A stretch of DNA of 64,000 nt from Pisolithus tinctorius (GCA_024663395.1 JANFAH010000059.1:62001-126000); one strand, 5' to 3'; numbered from the stretch's first letter, positions 1-12,504 are shown. Notes: generated by a model not told the origin, from the sequence alone. Made by a program: numbers and translations.

Positions 1-2
1 GA

Positions 3-153
3 GGGGTGGAAGAAGAACATACGAAAGGTACTCTACAGCCTGAGGAAGCCGAGGTAAGCCAACATAAATCGCCTTTGACGTTGACTGAGGCGTAGCCAGG
101 TCTTGCTGTACAAAGTTTGGTCTCTCAAGTCGACTCAGGGTCAACAATCGTAG
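3..153 (+). CDS. Possible 3' end of an upstream gene (partial)
   Basis: A plus-strand reading frame enters from the left edge and is acidic (GVEEEHTKG..., then EEAE). It either stops at the TAG at 93-95 or is spliced at GAG|GTAAGC near 54 to an AG near 99, then reads about 17 more codons to a TAG at 151-153. The donor is good, and the position, convergent with the golgin gene that ends at 305, is sensible. The fragment is too short to name a family. It could equally be chance coding-like sequence. Confidence 0.3.
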
Positions 154-304
154 TCAATTATTACCAAGCGGTGTTCTTTTTCTGTTTCACTATTACTTAG
201 CATCCACGTGCAACGCCCATGATGTTTGTAACATTCACACCTAATTAATGCAACTATGGAAATATGGTGATAATGGAGTAAACGTAAACGAAACGGGTGC
301 GGTA

Positions 305-3300
305 TCAGAGAATGACCAAGTCTCCACGGCACGAGTGACACCAGAAGATGTGTGATTCATCCATGAATTGCGGCCGCCATGGATGTTCTTCATGGACCGA
401 AGATAAGGAGTGTTCATTGCCCTGCGGCACGGGAGAAAGCACCCGTGGAGTGTGGCTGTTGGCAGCAGTCTCACTCTCAATCCTCGCTTTCAGCATGCTG
501 AGGCTGACTTGTCGCTTATGCCGGGTTTCCGGGGATAGTCCGACGTCGAACACGGACCGAGTCGAGGGTGGGACTAGGCTACTCTGTTTGCCAAAAGATG
601 CGCGCCGTAAGCCCGAACTCGCTCGACTCGATGGTCGTACAGATGTGCTGGGGGAAAAGGGTCGCGGAGTAGCCCTTGAAGTCCGGGTTTGTGCTAGTTG
701 ATCCTCCAAGACACCGATCTGGCGCTGGAGACGGTGCGCCCTGTCTTGCGCTTCGAAGACGGCAGTCTCCAACGCACGTATTTGTGATTGAGCAGAAGAG
801 AGCTCTAAGACATGCTGCTGCTTGAGCGCGCTCAGCATCTCGTTATCTAGTGACGAAGGGGTAGCGTCGTCGGTCACGGGGGTTTTCTGGAAGCTCTCCA
901 ACTCCTCATCCTTTGCCATAAGCTCGCTACGAAGAATCTCGATTTCGCTTCTGTACTGATCAATGAGGTTGCGTTGCTCTTGTTCGATGTTCCGCTGCGA
1001 AACGAGCTCAGATTCTAGTTGAGCAAGCTCCTCAACCCTGCGTCGCGACTCAGCAGACAACCGATTGCTGAGGTCAGCTTGGCGCATTTCCACCTGACGC
1101 ATCTTCGTGCGCTCGGTTTCCAGTGTATGTACCGCGGCCTGCGATGTCTGGAGCTCCGCTTCGAGAACAGCATACCCGCGTTGTAGGTCGGCGATAGTTT
1201 GCTGCAAAGACGTGACATCCTTCTCCCGCAAGTGGTCTGATTCGCGTTTAAGCATCGCAGCCTCTGCTTCTCGCTCCGTCCCTTCGTTTAGAGCAATCTC
1301 AAGTTTTGAGATTAGAGTATCGCGAGACTTCTTGTCGTGCTCCAGTTGCTCTATCTGGTCCAAGAGCTCCACTTTGGCGGCGGTCAACTCCACAATCTTG
1401 GACCGCATTTCCTCTGAAGATTGCACGAGTCTAGTGCCTTCCGCCTGAAGATCCCGTTGCGTCCTCTCAGACTCTTCAGCACGACGAACGGCAGCACGCA
1501 GCTCGCCCTGCAGGTTTGTTAAGCTTCTATCTTTGGAGGAAACGTCGGCGGCAAGTTCGGCAAGTTTCTGCTGCAGTCCCCTTACGACATTCTGGTTGAA
1601 CTCGACTTGGGACTGCAGCGACGCGCGTTCTTCCTCTAATTCGCTCCGACGGTTGTTTGCAGTATCAAGGCGGACCCGGATTGTGGAAAATTCCTCCTCC
1701 AGAGACGAATATTTCTTTTCCCACTTAGCTTCGCTTTCGGTCTTTGAACGGAGTTGAGACTCTAATTCGTCCCTTTCGCTTTTGAGGTTGTTATGATCCT
1801 AGAAGATGGTTTCAGTTAGACACGTAAATATGACTCGGAGGATACACCGATGACCTGTTTGAGTTTACTCAGCCGGAACTCCAACTCGTCAGCCCGATCC
1901 TGAGTGTTTTTCAGGGAAACCTCCAGCCTGTCCGCTCGATCATCATTTTCAATTTGTTCCTCAAGCTCCCGAACGCGTTGCTGGTGCTGGTCACAGGCTG
2001 CTTGTAACTCATCCAGTTCAGCTTTCCGCAAATGAATCTCGCGCTCCTATCGAACATTAGTACGCATATATATGCCAATTTGGAAGTCCACAGACCTGAT
2101 CATGACACTTCTCAGTCAGCTCCTTCTCCTTTTGAAGTACTTGCCCAAGTTCGTCGCCCTTCTGGGCGGTTGAGACCTCCAGATCATGCACCCGCTCTAA
2201 AAGGGCTTGTGTTTTCGCTTGCTCGGAGTGAAGAAGACCCTCCTTCTCTTGAAGCTCTGTTTACCGGTTAGAACTGCGTTCATACACAGTGAGAGTTGAA
2301 TCACACCTGTCTCAATGGCCTCCATGCGCTGCAGAGAAGAAGTCAGAGACGCCTTCTCAGATACCAGTAAGGCAACGGTCTGTTGTCGGCTCTGATCCTG
2401 TTCTTGCCAATGCTGAGAGTTTTCAGCAGCCTTCGCGAGTAGGTCGCTTATGCGTCCTTGGGCCTCAGCAAGCTCGGCTTCTATGCGCGTGGAGTGACTC
2501 CTCAACCCATCAGTTGCTCGCCTTGACTCGTTCAGTTCGGAAATCGCCTTCTGTAGCTCTACTCCACGAGCACGCTACTCAGAACAGCCCCACAAAGTTC
2601 CTTTGCACGTACCTTCCTCGAGTGACTGGACCCTACTCAATGTTGTGCGGGATAATGTGTCCGACTCGCCGCATTTCGAAGTTAGCCGTTCAATTTCGGC
2701 AAGGCTCGCCTTTTGGAGGTCTTCCAGGCGTGACTTCTCTGTCGCGAGAGCGTCCAGGTTATGTGTCATGGAGAGAGATGCTTCCTTTGCCTGAGCAAGC
2801 TCGGCTTCGAGTGCCTTGCATCGCAACTGCTCGTCTTTTAGCAGTTTCTCTGTCTTTAAATCTTCTAATTTGCCGCACAATGAGACAAAGAAAGTTTCGG
2901 TCTCGAGTATTACTTGCCTGACCGGATATCACCCAACCTGTTGAGAGATGCTCGGTGTGTATTCGTCTGTGACTGAGATGCGGTAATGTTCCTCTGTTCA
3001 GCAACATCGAGATGTAGATTATCCTTGTCACGCAAAGCAAACCGTGGGCTCGACAAGGGAGTGCCGAAGCTCGGAGAAGTCGCGCGTTCCGGCAGTACCT
3101 GGGTCTTGGCCGGGGTTAGCTGTGGACTCGAAGGTAACGACTCAGGTTTCGAATCCTTGACTTGGGCTTTAGCCAGCGACTGGAGCCAAGTGGTATCCGC
3201 TTCTGTATTGTTGAACCTACGAAAGGATAGCAGGCCTGAACTCGTGCAGATGCGCGAAAATATGAAGGGGCGTACAGGTCACTGATATCACGCTCGGGCT

Positions 3301-3528
3301 TCCCGTCTCCTGCTGGCGCTGTAGATTCTGCGGGAACTGGAGTGTAAGACCTTGACGGCGGGGGACTAGCTAAAGCAGCATTGCCACCGACACTCTTCTT
3401 TTGCTGCCGTTTCTTGAGCTGTTGTGCAACGTCAGGACTCGGAGCTGGAGCAGCACTACAGTGACTTCGTGAACGCGTACCATGGCTTTCGCCCTCGCAG
3501 CCTTCGCAGCTCTGTCATCCTCAGACAT
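305..3528 (-). CDS. Golgin-like coiled-coil protein (GM130/Bug1 type)
   Basis: Multi-exon gene for a long coiled-coil protein, probably a peripheral Golgi tether. The ATG at 3526-3528 gives MSEDDRAAKAARAKAM. A short intron then joins LKKRQQKKS, giving the acidic-then-basic N-terminus seen in cis-golgins such as GM130 and yeast Bug1. A Pro/Ser-rich linker follows (about 3380-2900). The rest (about 2880-700) is almost uninterrupted heptad sequence rich in E, Q, L, K and R over several exons (for example 2575-2880, 2197-2505, 1816-2031, 305-1426). The last ~130 residues are Ser/Arg/Pro-rich and non-coiled, with a short basic segment, and end at the stop at 305-307. What is seen: splice sites, N-terminal motif and coiled coil. 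The golgin assignment rests on the N-terminus and architecture; another long coiled-coil scaffold remains possible because such sequences score alike. Confidence 0.6.
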
Positions 3529-4569
3529 GTAACGAAGAGAAGGTTGGCCGCTTGTGGAACCGTACTAAGGCTTGTTGGAAGGAACAAACGTATGGCTAAG
3601 CCCAAGTCCACTAATGCTACATATCATTTACCCGGAGTTGCAAAATGCAGAAAATGTTTCGGCAATAGCTCACTCATTACCACACATCAATACAGTAACA
3701 GTACACAATCATGTTGAAATCTGAAAGAAGAGCAGAAATAAAATAAAATAATGAGATGATGCTCCCAGAGTGGTGCAAAAAGTGAAAAATGGGACAGAGT
3801 TGCAGAGGCAGTCCCCGCCAAGCGGGTTGTCACAGTGTGACACTGTAGTAAATTGCAACTCCGACGACGTGTCCCTCAGCGGTGAGCATCAAGAGTAATG
3901 GATTTTGATACTCCGCTCGAATTCCTCTTGCGGCCTCTACACTAGATTCCTTGATACTCCGCTCGAATTTGTCACAGACCTACTTACGCAGGTCACACTT
4001 GGACTTGGAATGCACGATCTACCTTCATTTAATCGCTCGCGGCTTCTACACTAGATTCCCGTCTACCATCCTTTAAATGTGCCAGTCTGGGTGATTAGCC
4101 CATTTTCCGGGAAAGAGCTCTGCTCTACGTCTTTGTCACCTTTCCCAAGTAAGCCACTTGGTACACGCTTGAACGTTTGAACTCTCGCCTACATCACATC
4201 GCATACTCCATGAAGTAGTCGATAAGTCATACAACTATGGCACATCTTGCCCTGCGTCTTCCATCCTCACTGATATCGGCGAACCCGAAGATCGTGCGAC
4301 GGAGTGTCGCTCATTGGATGCGTTACTGATCAGAAATTGGTGTCATTGCTGTTATATATCTAAGCCAAACTTGAGGTTGCCGTTGGCTCGATCTTTGAGA
4401 CATACTATATATCCTGCAAAAACCCGGGGGACAAAACGGTTCTCGGACCTGGACCAGGGTGCATTTAGGAATTGGTGTCTATATCAAAGCGTGTATCACG
4501 GAATGTGGCTTAACAGAGCTGAGTATACCATCCACGCTCCTGGGCCTGCAATCCGAAGCCGTACACCCC
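3529..4569. other. Gene-poor spacer upstream of the golgin gene
   Basis: No reading frame here looks coding. It contains A-rich runs near 3735-3755, a short perfect palindrome around 3832-3846 (ACAGTGT-G-ACACTGT), and the tandem repeat listed separately. The promoter of the minus-strand golgin gene must lie at the left part of this stretch; no clear TATA box is seen. Confidence 0.5.
3905..4059. repeat. Short degenerate tandem direct repeat
   Basis: TTGATACTCCGCTCGAATT occurs at 3905-3923 and again at 3951-3969. GCGGCYTCTACACTAGATTCC occurs at 3930-3950 and at 4039-4059. The order is the same in both copies, so a 46-nt unit (3905-3950) is followed directly by a second copy whose middle has gained about 60 nt. 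It codes for nothing recognisable. Confidence 0.75.
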
Positions 4570-7500
4570 CACCCTAATTATCATCGATATCGCCTGCATA
4601 TTCAACGATCTCCAGCTATCTACTTCGTCGGGTTTCGGGCACATCAACTTCACCCTCTGGACCGAAGCCCGCTTGATTAACACCTTCCGATACGTCTTCT
4701 TCCGCTGCTACGCCTGCTGCATGAGCATCTTCCGTATCTTCAAATTACCCGAGCACCTTCGTTAGCTCCTCGTTAGCTCAGCGTCGTCTTCAAATAATGT
4801 ACGCCGGTCAAAATTTCCTTTCTGGATGACAACTCGCCTAGAGAACGTAGTTGGTCGGCTTTCATCAGTATCGCCTCTTCTACCGTGTGCGAAGATATAA
4901 ACCCGTAGATATGGACATCACGGATTGGACTAATGCGGTGGGCTCTGGCAGAAAATATGAACCACCTAGTTACTCCACCTTGCCGATCCTCACGCCACCT
5001 GCTCATCTGAGGTTGAAGTCACTATCATAAAAGATAAGCTCCTGAAAGATTAGGACGGCCCACAAAATATGGCAGAATGTAAATACTCGGTGATATACCC
5101 TTTGTCTTCAACCTTGGTTGCACCATATAAGCGTATCCGTGAACGATAAGGAAATATCTCTAGAATATATTCAGAACCTGAGTCCCCCTATCTTTTCCTG
5201 AGGAAGCAGACAGCTAAGTTCTTGAAGTTTACTACAGTCGGGTTGGATAAGCGACAGATCGGGGAATGCGATCTGCAGCTTAGGAGTACGCATCTTGACA
5301 ACCTGCACACGCAAAGCGAGGAACGTCCCTCGCGCAGTACAATTGCAAATCTCATGATCACACCCACAAGGCCCTGAGCACGCTGCTCGTAAGCCATTAC
5401 CATTGCGCTTGGCGTCGTCACCGTGTCTAGGTAGAACGACTTTAGGTCAATGTGGAATAACGGTAGAATGGACCGTCCACATCGCCGCACGATGTTGAGC
5501 ATTTCGTCACTACAGATGGGTGTATGTGAGCAACGCAATAATTGAAATGGCCGATTTGGGCCGATTGTGCTTGCAAGTAATGAGCACAGTATGCAAGATA
5601 GCCTTTGTCAGTACGCGTGTCCTCTTCGACTTCTTTCGTAACAAGGAGCAGGGGACCGGTTGCGTTAGGGAGTCGCGTTTCCAAAGCAGCAACAAGCGGG
5701 GTGTCTTGATGACCGATAAAATGGAACCTGAAAAGGTCAACATTAACGTTCTCCTCCTCGTGCTTGTGTAGGAGTTTTCGCAGAACAAGAAGCTCTTTGA
5801 TCTCATGGTCCTCAACGGCAGAACGAGGCATCACAAAGGAAGTAATGACTGGTTGAACTTCGAAAAGACCTAGATGATTACGCACTTTGCGAGGATGTTG
5901 GCAAATTCTCTGGTAGACGCCAGACTGCGAGGCTTCGTGAGTTTGGGCACGGGTCATGAATTCCTCGTATAGGAAACCCTGCCATTCCCCGAGAGGGTAA
6001 GGGACAGGGTGGTCGTATATGCTCGGAGGTTCCTTTTCGATGTCTCTTTCCAGGCGACGGAGGAGATATGGACGTAGCACATCGTGCAAATTGGATACTC
6101 GTTGAAGATTCCCGTTGTCGAAAACTGTACCCATCTAAATCGCACGTTTCAAGGGGTCTAACGGAGGTAGATGTGAGTCACAAGGACAAAGTCAATGAAT
6201 CAATGTGCCATACTCGAAAACCACCGTCCAAATTCCTTTAGGTTAGCAAAATCTGGAACAGATTTTGAAGTGGGGTTCCAGTTAGAAGAAGGCGCCGAAA
6301 TGAACGAAACATCAGGAGAATGTTCCATCTCGGGGATTTGAAGTTCTTGATCATGTGCGCACATCAAGAACCACATAATACCATATTTTGCGCCTATATA
6401 TGGGCGCATCCCAACTCGCCAACGTGCATGAGGTGACGTACGCGCTGAAGTGATGTTTATTAGTCCACCCTTGGCGCAACTCCTTTCAGCATTTCAAAGC
6501 TGAGAATCTTGAAACCAGGGAGAATTTCTTTAGATTCCATCTCCTAGTTTAGGAGTAGGCTCGTCAGCACAATCTATGTGGTTTGGTTCAGGTTTCGAAA
6601 ATGAATGTCGTGCCGAGTAACTTACGATAAGATGTGGTCCTTAGATGTCGCGATCGTTTGAATGGGTTTCCCAAACGTTTTTCGTACATTACATTCCTGC
6701 CACTTTGAGTGCTGCGCAATGCTAGACTCACCCAAGTCCCATTTCATCCAAAACAATGTCATTTAGATCGTTGGAATGTAGAGAAGCACTCCTCACAAAA
6801 GAAGGGGAGGTTCTATCTTGCTGTCTGGCAACCAGTCGACGGGTGCAACCGTACAAGGTTTCAGATAATTGGGTACGCAAAGGGTCTGCTAAGACCGACC
6901 GCCTGCCATGTCATCCCTTGACAAAGGTTTGTGCGGCGGTTTTCAGTCTATCTTCCTTCGCCGTCGCTCCAGTCAGCAGGTTGTTGAGGCGTAAAAGAAT
7001 AGCACGTTCTTTGTCGGTATCATAGGGTTGGTTAGATGGTGAGTTCTTATCCACTTCAGAGAATACAGGGGGACCTGGACTTGTTTGTCGAGATGCATCC
7101 TCAATAGGTGAGCTAGTGGCGACGTCCTCACTCAGAGGTGTATCAAGAGTTGTGGCGTTAGACGCGGACCGCTGTCTTCCAGGTCTGACTCGTCCGCATT
7201 ATGCACCGCATTACAATGTCTTCTGCCATATGAATCTCACTGGACTCCTCTGCGCTTTCCGCACCCTCCATCGAGATGCTATTGGACCAGCTCCGCGATC
7301 TCGACATATCACCCCTGTAAGTGCAAACTGCTGCCCTTCCAGGATCCACCTGGATTGATCCAGAATTGCGTCTGGGTGCTCATGTTCACATCGCTTCCCC
7401 TCAGCTTCTGCACGCAGTCTTTCTCGTTCACGGATGTACTGTAGACATACCAAAATAAAAAATCAGCAACTGCATGTCAGGCACGGCAACGTACAAGTAT

Positions 7501-9010
7501 AACGACGTACAAAAACCGCTTTTCCCCATTCGTTTGTAACGGGCGTCCTCAGCCACCCACTCCTCTTCTTGTACCTTAACGGCCTTCTCTCCAGACGCAT
7601 GTTGATCCCAATACATTGGTATGCGACTCGCAATGTGGACAGCTACTTGCTATCCTCTCGGTCATGCTGGCCCCGTTGTATGACAGCCTCATATACGGAG
7701 TCCCACGCATCCTTGGGACGTTGGGGCTCTTGAGGAGTAAAGAGCATTTGCTGACGGAATTCCTACTGCTCCCGCCGATACAACTGCCTCCTAGCAGAAC
7801 CGAAAGATGCTGAGGATGGGAGTTCGGCATAGGGGAAAACCTGTCCAGGCCTCTGCAGCTATCAATCACGTTGCAGGGAACCGCTTTTTGCATCGCTGTT
7901 GTCTAGAAAGTCGTTTCCGTCTGACCTTGGTGATCTACTAAAGTTAGTGTATAATCGCAAGAACGACTTCAGAGATGACTGAAACCATGTAGTGGCTGCG
8001 GTTCGGGTTTGTGTAAGACTGAGGGTGACAACGCACAATGAGGCGCATACGCTTTACAGGGGGTGTTGTCTTCTCTATTGGGACTGCTAAGGCAGAGGCA
8101 GGGACGGTGAGCGCGCGTTCCTCGTGAGCTCATATCTTCGGGAAGTACTGCACACGACTTACAAGAGGGGTCGAAGCGGAGCCATCAACCATCGTTGCAC
8201 TCTCCTGCTCTCATACGGGAAGGAACCACCTCCCTGTCCGCCATGGACTTGTATTTCTTGAGAGGATCCAAAGAGAGAACAGGAGACGAGATGCTAAAGC
8301 TCATCCTTTTCATCGGCCATTTCGGTGTTGGCAATATCCGTTCGCTGTGGGTCTTGAACAGAGGCCTCGGAGCTATCGGTGAGGGCACTGTGCCCTTTAC
8401 CGATTGGGCACCCCGCTTGGACACCAGCGTCGAGTTTCGCACCGGGTACACCTCTATTTACTTGGCCTTCGTTTTCAAGGACGACACCGTGGGCGGTGCG
8501 CTAATGGGAGGGACACTTATTTAATTCGGCTGTGGATTGCGTGCTGAGAGGTAATGGTCATGACGCGTTGCGTGTAGTCCCAGAGGGCCCCGCTTCGGTA
8601 GTAATAACTTGCTTCAATTGGTTGGACTTCGCCTTATACTATCGACAAAAGTCAATTGTAACTGTAGTTGGAGAACGAAGAAGCTGAACACATACCTCCC
8701 GGAGCACAACCGAGTCGTCTTGCTCCTCAAATGGGGGGTCATAAGTTAGCAGTGTCACGAAATCTTCGAGGGGAATCTTTTCCGGGCCCTGGATCCAGGT
8801 GAAATAAACATCCATCAACCCCCATCGCAGGGAAATAAGATGCCAACTTTAGGCACTCACCAAATCGTCATGTTTATCCCGTACCTGGTCCAACTGGTGT
8901 TGTAAGGATGGCCTTAACATCCACCTCGGCGACACCATTGACGGACGCGAGCGAATGGAATTGGAGGCAGGTCTGCTTGTGTCAACACGAGCATGATCGG
9001 TTACCCGTCG
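4570..9010 (-). pseudogene. Decayed SWR1-type Snf2 chromatin-remodelling ATPase gene
   Basis: Collinear remains of a Swr1/SRCAP-like ATPase (the family that deposits H2A.Z), read right to left. About 8.6-8.9 kb: N-terminal pieces. About 7.2-7.6 kb: HSA-like region (EEEWVAEDARYKRM, DAILDQS). About 6.76 kb: DEMGLG and an intron donor. 6664-6672: Walker A reads GKP instead of GKT. 6544-6546: in-frame TAG where a Trp is expected before EME. About 6.50 kb: frame change before ELRQGW. About 6.36 kb: a base is missing inside the DEAH box, splitting WYYVVLD from AHMIKNFKSPRW. About 6.27 kb: LLLTGTPLQN runs straight into FANLKEFG, a deletion. 6134-5800: VLRPYLLRRLERDI and DLFEV-like block. 5290-4770: fragments of the helicase C domain, with the RSGGVGINLTGAD motif gone and RAHRISP for RAHRIGQ. 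About 4.70 kb: acidic tail with stops. Preserved intron signals make it an unprocessed copy or a ruined original locus. Outer limits are approximate. Confidence 0.88.
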
Positions 9011-9750
9011 CTAGCTTTCACCCTCGTCAGTCCGCGACCCATACGCATTTTGCTCCTTCACCAGCAGTGGCCCGAGTCTCCTTCGTACTACCGCTGGGGA
9101 TCGCGTTCTTCCTACACTCCATCCCATCCGAACAACTGAAATTCCTCTTTCTAATCCTCTCCTTGTTTAATTCAGAGGTTGTTCAGCTCCTTCGGACCCG
9201 CGAGATTTCCGTGTTTCCACATCTGCAACTCCCAGGTCTAAGCAGACGAGTCGTAACCTGTACGACTTTGTCTTCGCTGTATGCAAGAATAGGGCTGCAA
9301 TAACCTCCACGAACAGCTTTAAGATATCGCATATTACGTACGAATCCTGTCGTGGCTGGAGTGCCAGAAAACCTGAGTACGTACCTACGTACTGAGCTAG
9401 AAAATTGCAAACCTTCGAGCTTACCACAACTCTTGCGCTGATCGCTCAACTCACTCACAAATCGAATGAAAATGACGGGATATATACGACGGGGCCGGAA
9501 GGGAGGGAAAAATTGGATAATAACATCTGGGCAGCAGCAGATGACCGATAGCGAGACAATATATGTACTGACACGCAAGAAATACTAAACGGATTTCCAA
9601 TGGATTGTAGGGACTGACGCATGGCGAACGCTGTGTTGGTGCACCAACATAACAGTCACGAGTAGGTATAGGGCAGCGATAATGGGAACAGATAGTGGGC
9701 GGAAACATTGAAAGAGATGAAGAATGCAAGTGTCACCAGGCAAATTTTGG
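9011..9750. other. Spacer / 3' flank of the G-beta gene
   Basis: Reading frames on both strands are short and without family resemblance. The left part may hold the lost 5' end of the SWR1 relic. The right part is the 3' untranslated region of the minus-strand G-beta gene. Confidence 0.5.
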
Positions 9751-11022
9751 TCATGCCCATACCTATAAGAGCGGACTCAAGAATAAATTGCAATGGCAGG
9801 TTGTTGGCACTTACCCTAAGGGTGCTGTCCCAGCTGCCTGTGCAAAGGGCCATACCATCAGCGGACACACCAAGACAGCTCACTCGGTTCTCGTGTCCAG
9901 TCAAAACTCCTACGCGCTCCCCTCTTAAGGTATCCCACACATTGCATGTCCAATCATCATAACCTCCGAAGAGAATGCGACCCGAGATTGAGAAGGCAAC
10001 TGAAGTAATACCGCAGAGGATGTTGTCATGTGTAAAGCTGTTTAGCTCCCTGTCTGCACGGATATCAAATAGCCGGCAGGAGGCGTCGTCAGAGCCGGTG
10101 GCAAATGCATCGCCGTTTGGGAAGAATCTGGTTGATACATGTTGAATACCAACAAAACACGAGCGAATACTTCGATGTACTTACTGGACTGCATTGATGT
10201 CAGACTCATGACCGGTGAAGGTCTGCGTAGCCCGACCGCTGCGAATATCCCACAATTTCGCAGTAGCATCGCAGGCGCCAGAGACAAATACGTTCTGGTT
10301 TGGTCCCAGAGACAAACTAAGGAACTGTCAGATGCAAAAACAATAAAAAAAATATGGCAAATAACGTCACCTCATGACATCGCCAGTATGGTCGCTAAAT
10401 TCGACGACTCTTACACCAGCTTCGATGTCCCACAACATACAGGTCATGTCGCCCGAGCTGGTGACGATTTGCCTGTCGTTGATGAACCGGCAACAGCTGA
10501 GATAGCCGGAGTGAGCGCTCAGCTCGCGCGCCCCCCTAGCACCGTTAGCGTCTCTACTGTTCAGATTGTATATAGAGCAAATGTTGTCGAGACCACCGCA
10601 AGCGACGAAATTCCCAGAAGGCGAGTAAGCGCACGTCATGACCCAACTGGACCGTAGTGGGATGGCGTGAACCTTATTAGTGGTATAGGCGTCCCAGACA
10701 ATAAGTTTTCCGTCTTGTGACGCTGAAACAAGGTGTCGTCGGTCCGCTGACCAATGCATGGCGTAAATCTTTGCAAGGTGACCCTTCAATGCGCGCCGGG
10801 GCCGCATCACAATACGAGGGAGGGTGTCGATGTCTGCAGCCATCGTACGCACTGTTGTCGCAGAGCAGATGTGGGCATGGCTGAAATCATTGGAGCGGCA
10901 AAACACATACAGCTTGTGTCAGCTGAAGCCTCTCGGCTAGCACGTATCTTCTCTTTCAGTATCTCAGCTTCACGACGCGCTGCTGCGATCCGCTCTTGTA
11001 TATCGCCTTGCGGTTGAGCCAT
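9751..11022 (-). CDS. Heterotrimeric G-protein beta subunit
   Basis: Seven-bladed WD40 protein that pairs with G-gamma and couples receptors (in fungi, pheromone or nutrient receptors) to downstream kinases at the plasma membrane. ATG at 11020-11022 starts [20 protein letters not shown], the N-terminal helix that coils with gamma. Later exons carry [87 protein letters not shown] and [14 protein letters not shown], covering all seven blades. The terminal exon is only 12 nt: after GSWDSTLR an intron (GTAAGT...TATAG) joins VWA and a TGA at 9751-9753. Length and blade order match fungal STE4/GPB1 proteins. It might be named gpb1 or ste4; the symbol is left blank because orthology was not tested. 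The 5' leader upstream of 11022 is pyrimidine-rich on the sense strand. Confidence 0.95.
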
Positions 11023-11529
11023 TGTGAATCTTCAAGTCTAGATGGAAGTTACAAAGGTTGAAAGTGAACAAGAGAAGAAAAAAGGACAAACCTTGTAATA
11101 TTTTGTCAACCAAAGAAAGATGGACGTCAGAAGGAGAGCGTGAGATCTGTGAAATACGTCGGATAGTGCCGGGAAGTGCTGTAAAATGGTGTTGGGGTGT
11201 ACAGACACCGTCCTCAACGACGGCGACGGGGACAAAAAGAAAGGAAAAAGAGTTTTGGTAAAGAGTTGATGTTTGGACCTGAAAGCTGAAACACCACGCT
11301 GGCAGGCTGGGGCGGGGCAGCTTTCTGTCAACGTCAACTGATGGATCGTTCGACACGGCAATCGGCTATTTCCGTAACTCCGCTAGTCAAATATTTCCTA
11401 ACAATAACAAAGTAGATTTATCCCGAATAGGTAATACTCGGAAACACAACAGCACCAATAAATATGACTAAAGCTACCCCCAACCCCAAAAGAGCAAGAA
11501 ATCCTGCAACACCTTCATTCATCTGAAAC
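11023..11529. other. Spacer between G-beta start and the MARVEL gene's 3' end
   Basis: Holds the G-beta 5' leader and promoter. The overlapping minus-strand frames are shadows of a CT-rich leader. No separate gene is seen. Confidence 0.6.
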
Positions 11530-12504
11530 TTAGACGGCACTCGTCTGAGGGTGGTATGGCTGCTGAGGATGAGACGAAGCAGGCGATCCAGTATACTGAT
11601 GTTGTCCAGTTACACCCGTGTATTGAGGTTGTTGTACCGGTACCTGGTACTGACCAGCCGGGGTTCCCTGATAATGTCCCATGGGCTGCGGTGGCGGAGG
11701 TGCTGTTGGTGAAGGCGCAAGGAACGTGCTGTCCTTGACGGATTTCAGCCAGAGCGAATTGCCCCGCGAGGCAGCGATGCAAGTAAACACGAGCAAGACG
11801 ATGGTGTATCCCAACACTGCGAGTGTTAGCTTCAACGGGATAGGTCAACGTCAACCGAGTAAGGCACTTACAAACAAAGAAGGCGAGGAAAGAGAAAGCC
11901 TCAACAGCTTGGATTTCGCGACAGGCTCCGTTAAGGGTAGCATCTGTTACCGAACGTCAGCTACGTCAATACGCGGTAGAGATTATCAAAAGGACTCACA
12001 GTTCTCATACACGCATCCTGATGGGAAGGAAATGTTGCCAGCAGAAACCGCTTCCGCAGCTGTCGCTACCCAAAAGACCCACAAGATAGCTGCATAGCGA
12101 CACGCATCAGTCAGCGACTATCTCCTCCAAATACCGATCTATCTTACACAACCAGACCAACTCAACAATAATCATCGACGTGAACGCTCCACGACGAACG
12201 ACATCGACTACGAGCCTAAGAAAGAAAGAAAAATGTCAGCATCGAACTGCGAGTGGGCGACATCGATGTAATGTACATGACTGGGACAGTAAAGATGGTC
12301 AACACGGCCGTGGCAATACCTAGCGCGCAAAATACAAAGTAAAACGCGTAATATTGCTCGGTGAGGGAGATGAGATGGCCGGACAGGCTCATGACGATGA
12401 GTGAGAACACCACCAACAGAGCTACAGAGGGTGTCAGACACGGCTGTTGCTCTCGGAATTAACTCACCCAGCACGATAATGCGAGCAATATGGAACACAC
12501 CCAT
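11530..12504 (-). CDS. Four-helix MARVEL-like membrane protein with Pro/Gln-rich tail
   Basis: Five exons spliced in frame (introns GTGAGT...GTAG, GTACAT...TTAG, GTAAGA...GCAG, GTGAGT...ACAG, GTAAGT...GCAG) give a protein of about 240 residues from the ATG at 12502-12504. There are four hydrophobic segments: about 7-28, 40-62, 76-98 and 136-160. A loop before the fourth holds paired cysteines (CVYENC, GACREI). The cytosolic C-terminus (last ~70 residues) is rich in Pro, Gln, Tyr and Gly (VQQPQYTGVTGQ) and ends TSAV. This layout is that of fungal MARVEL-domain proteins, which organise membrane domains. The tail could bind SH3 or WW partners (inference). The family is assigned by topology, not by a diagnostic motif. 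Confidence 0.75.

Noticed and set aside
11038..11361. Minus-strand frames just upstream of the G-beta ATG
   Set aside because: They lie in a CT-rich leader, have no domain, and the G-beta start codon downstream is well supported.
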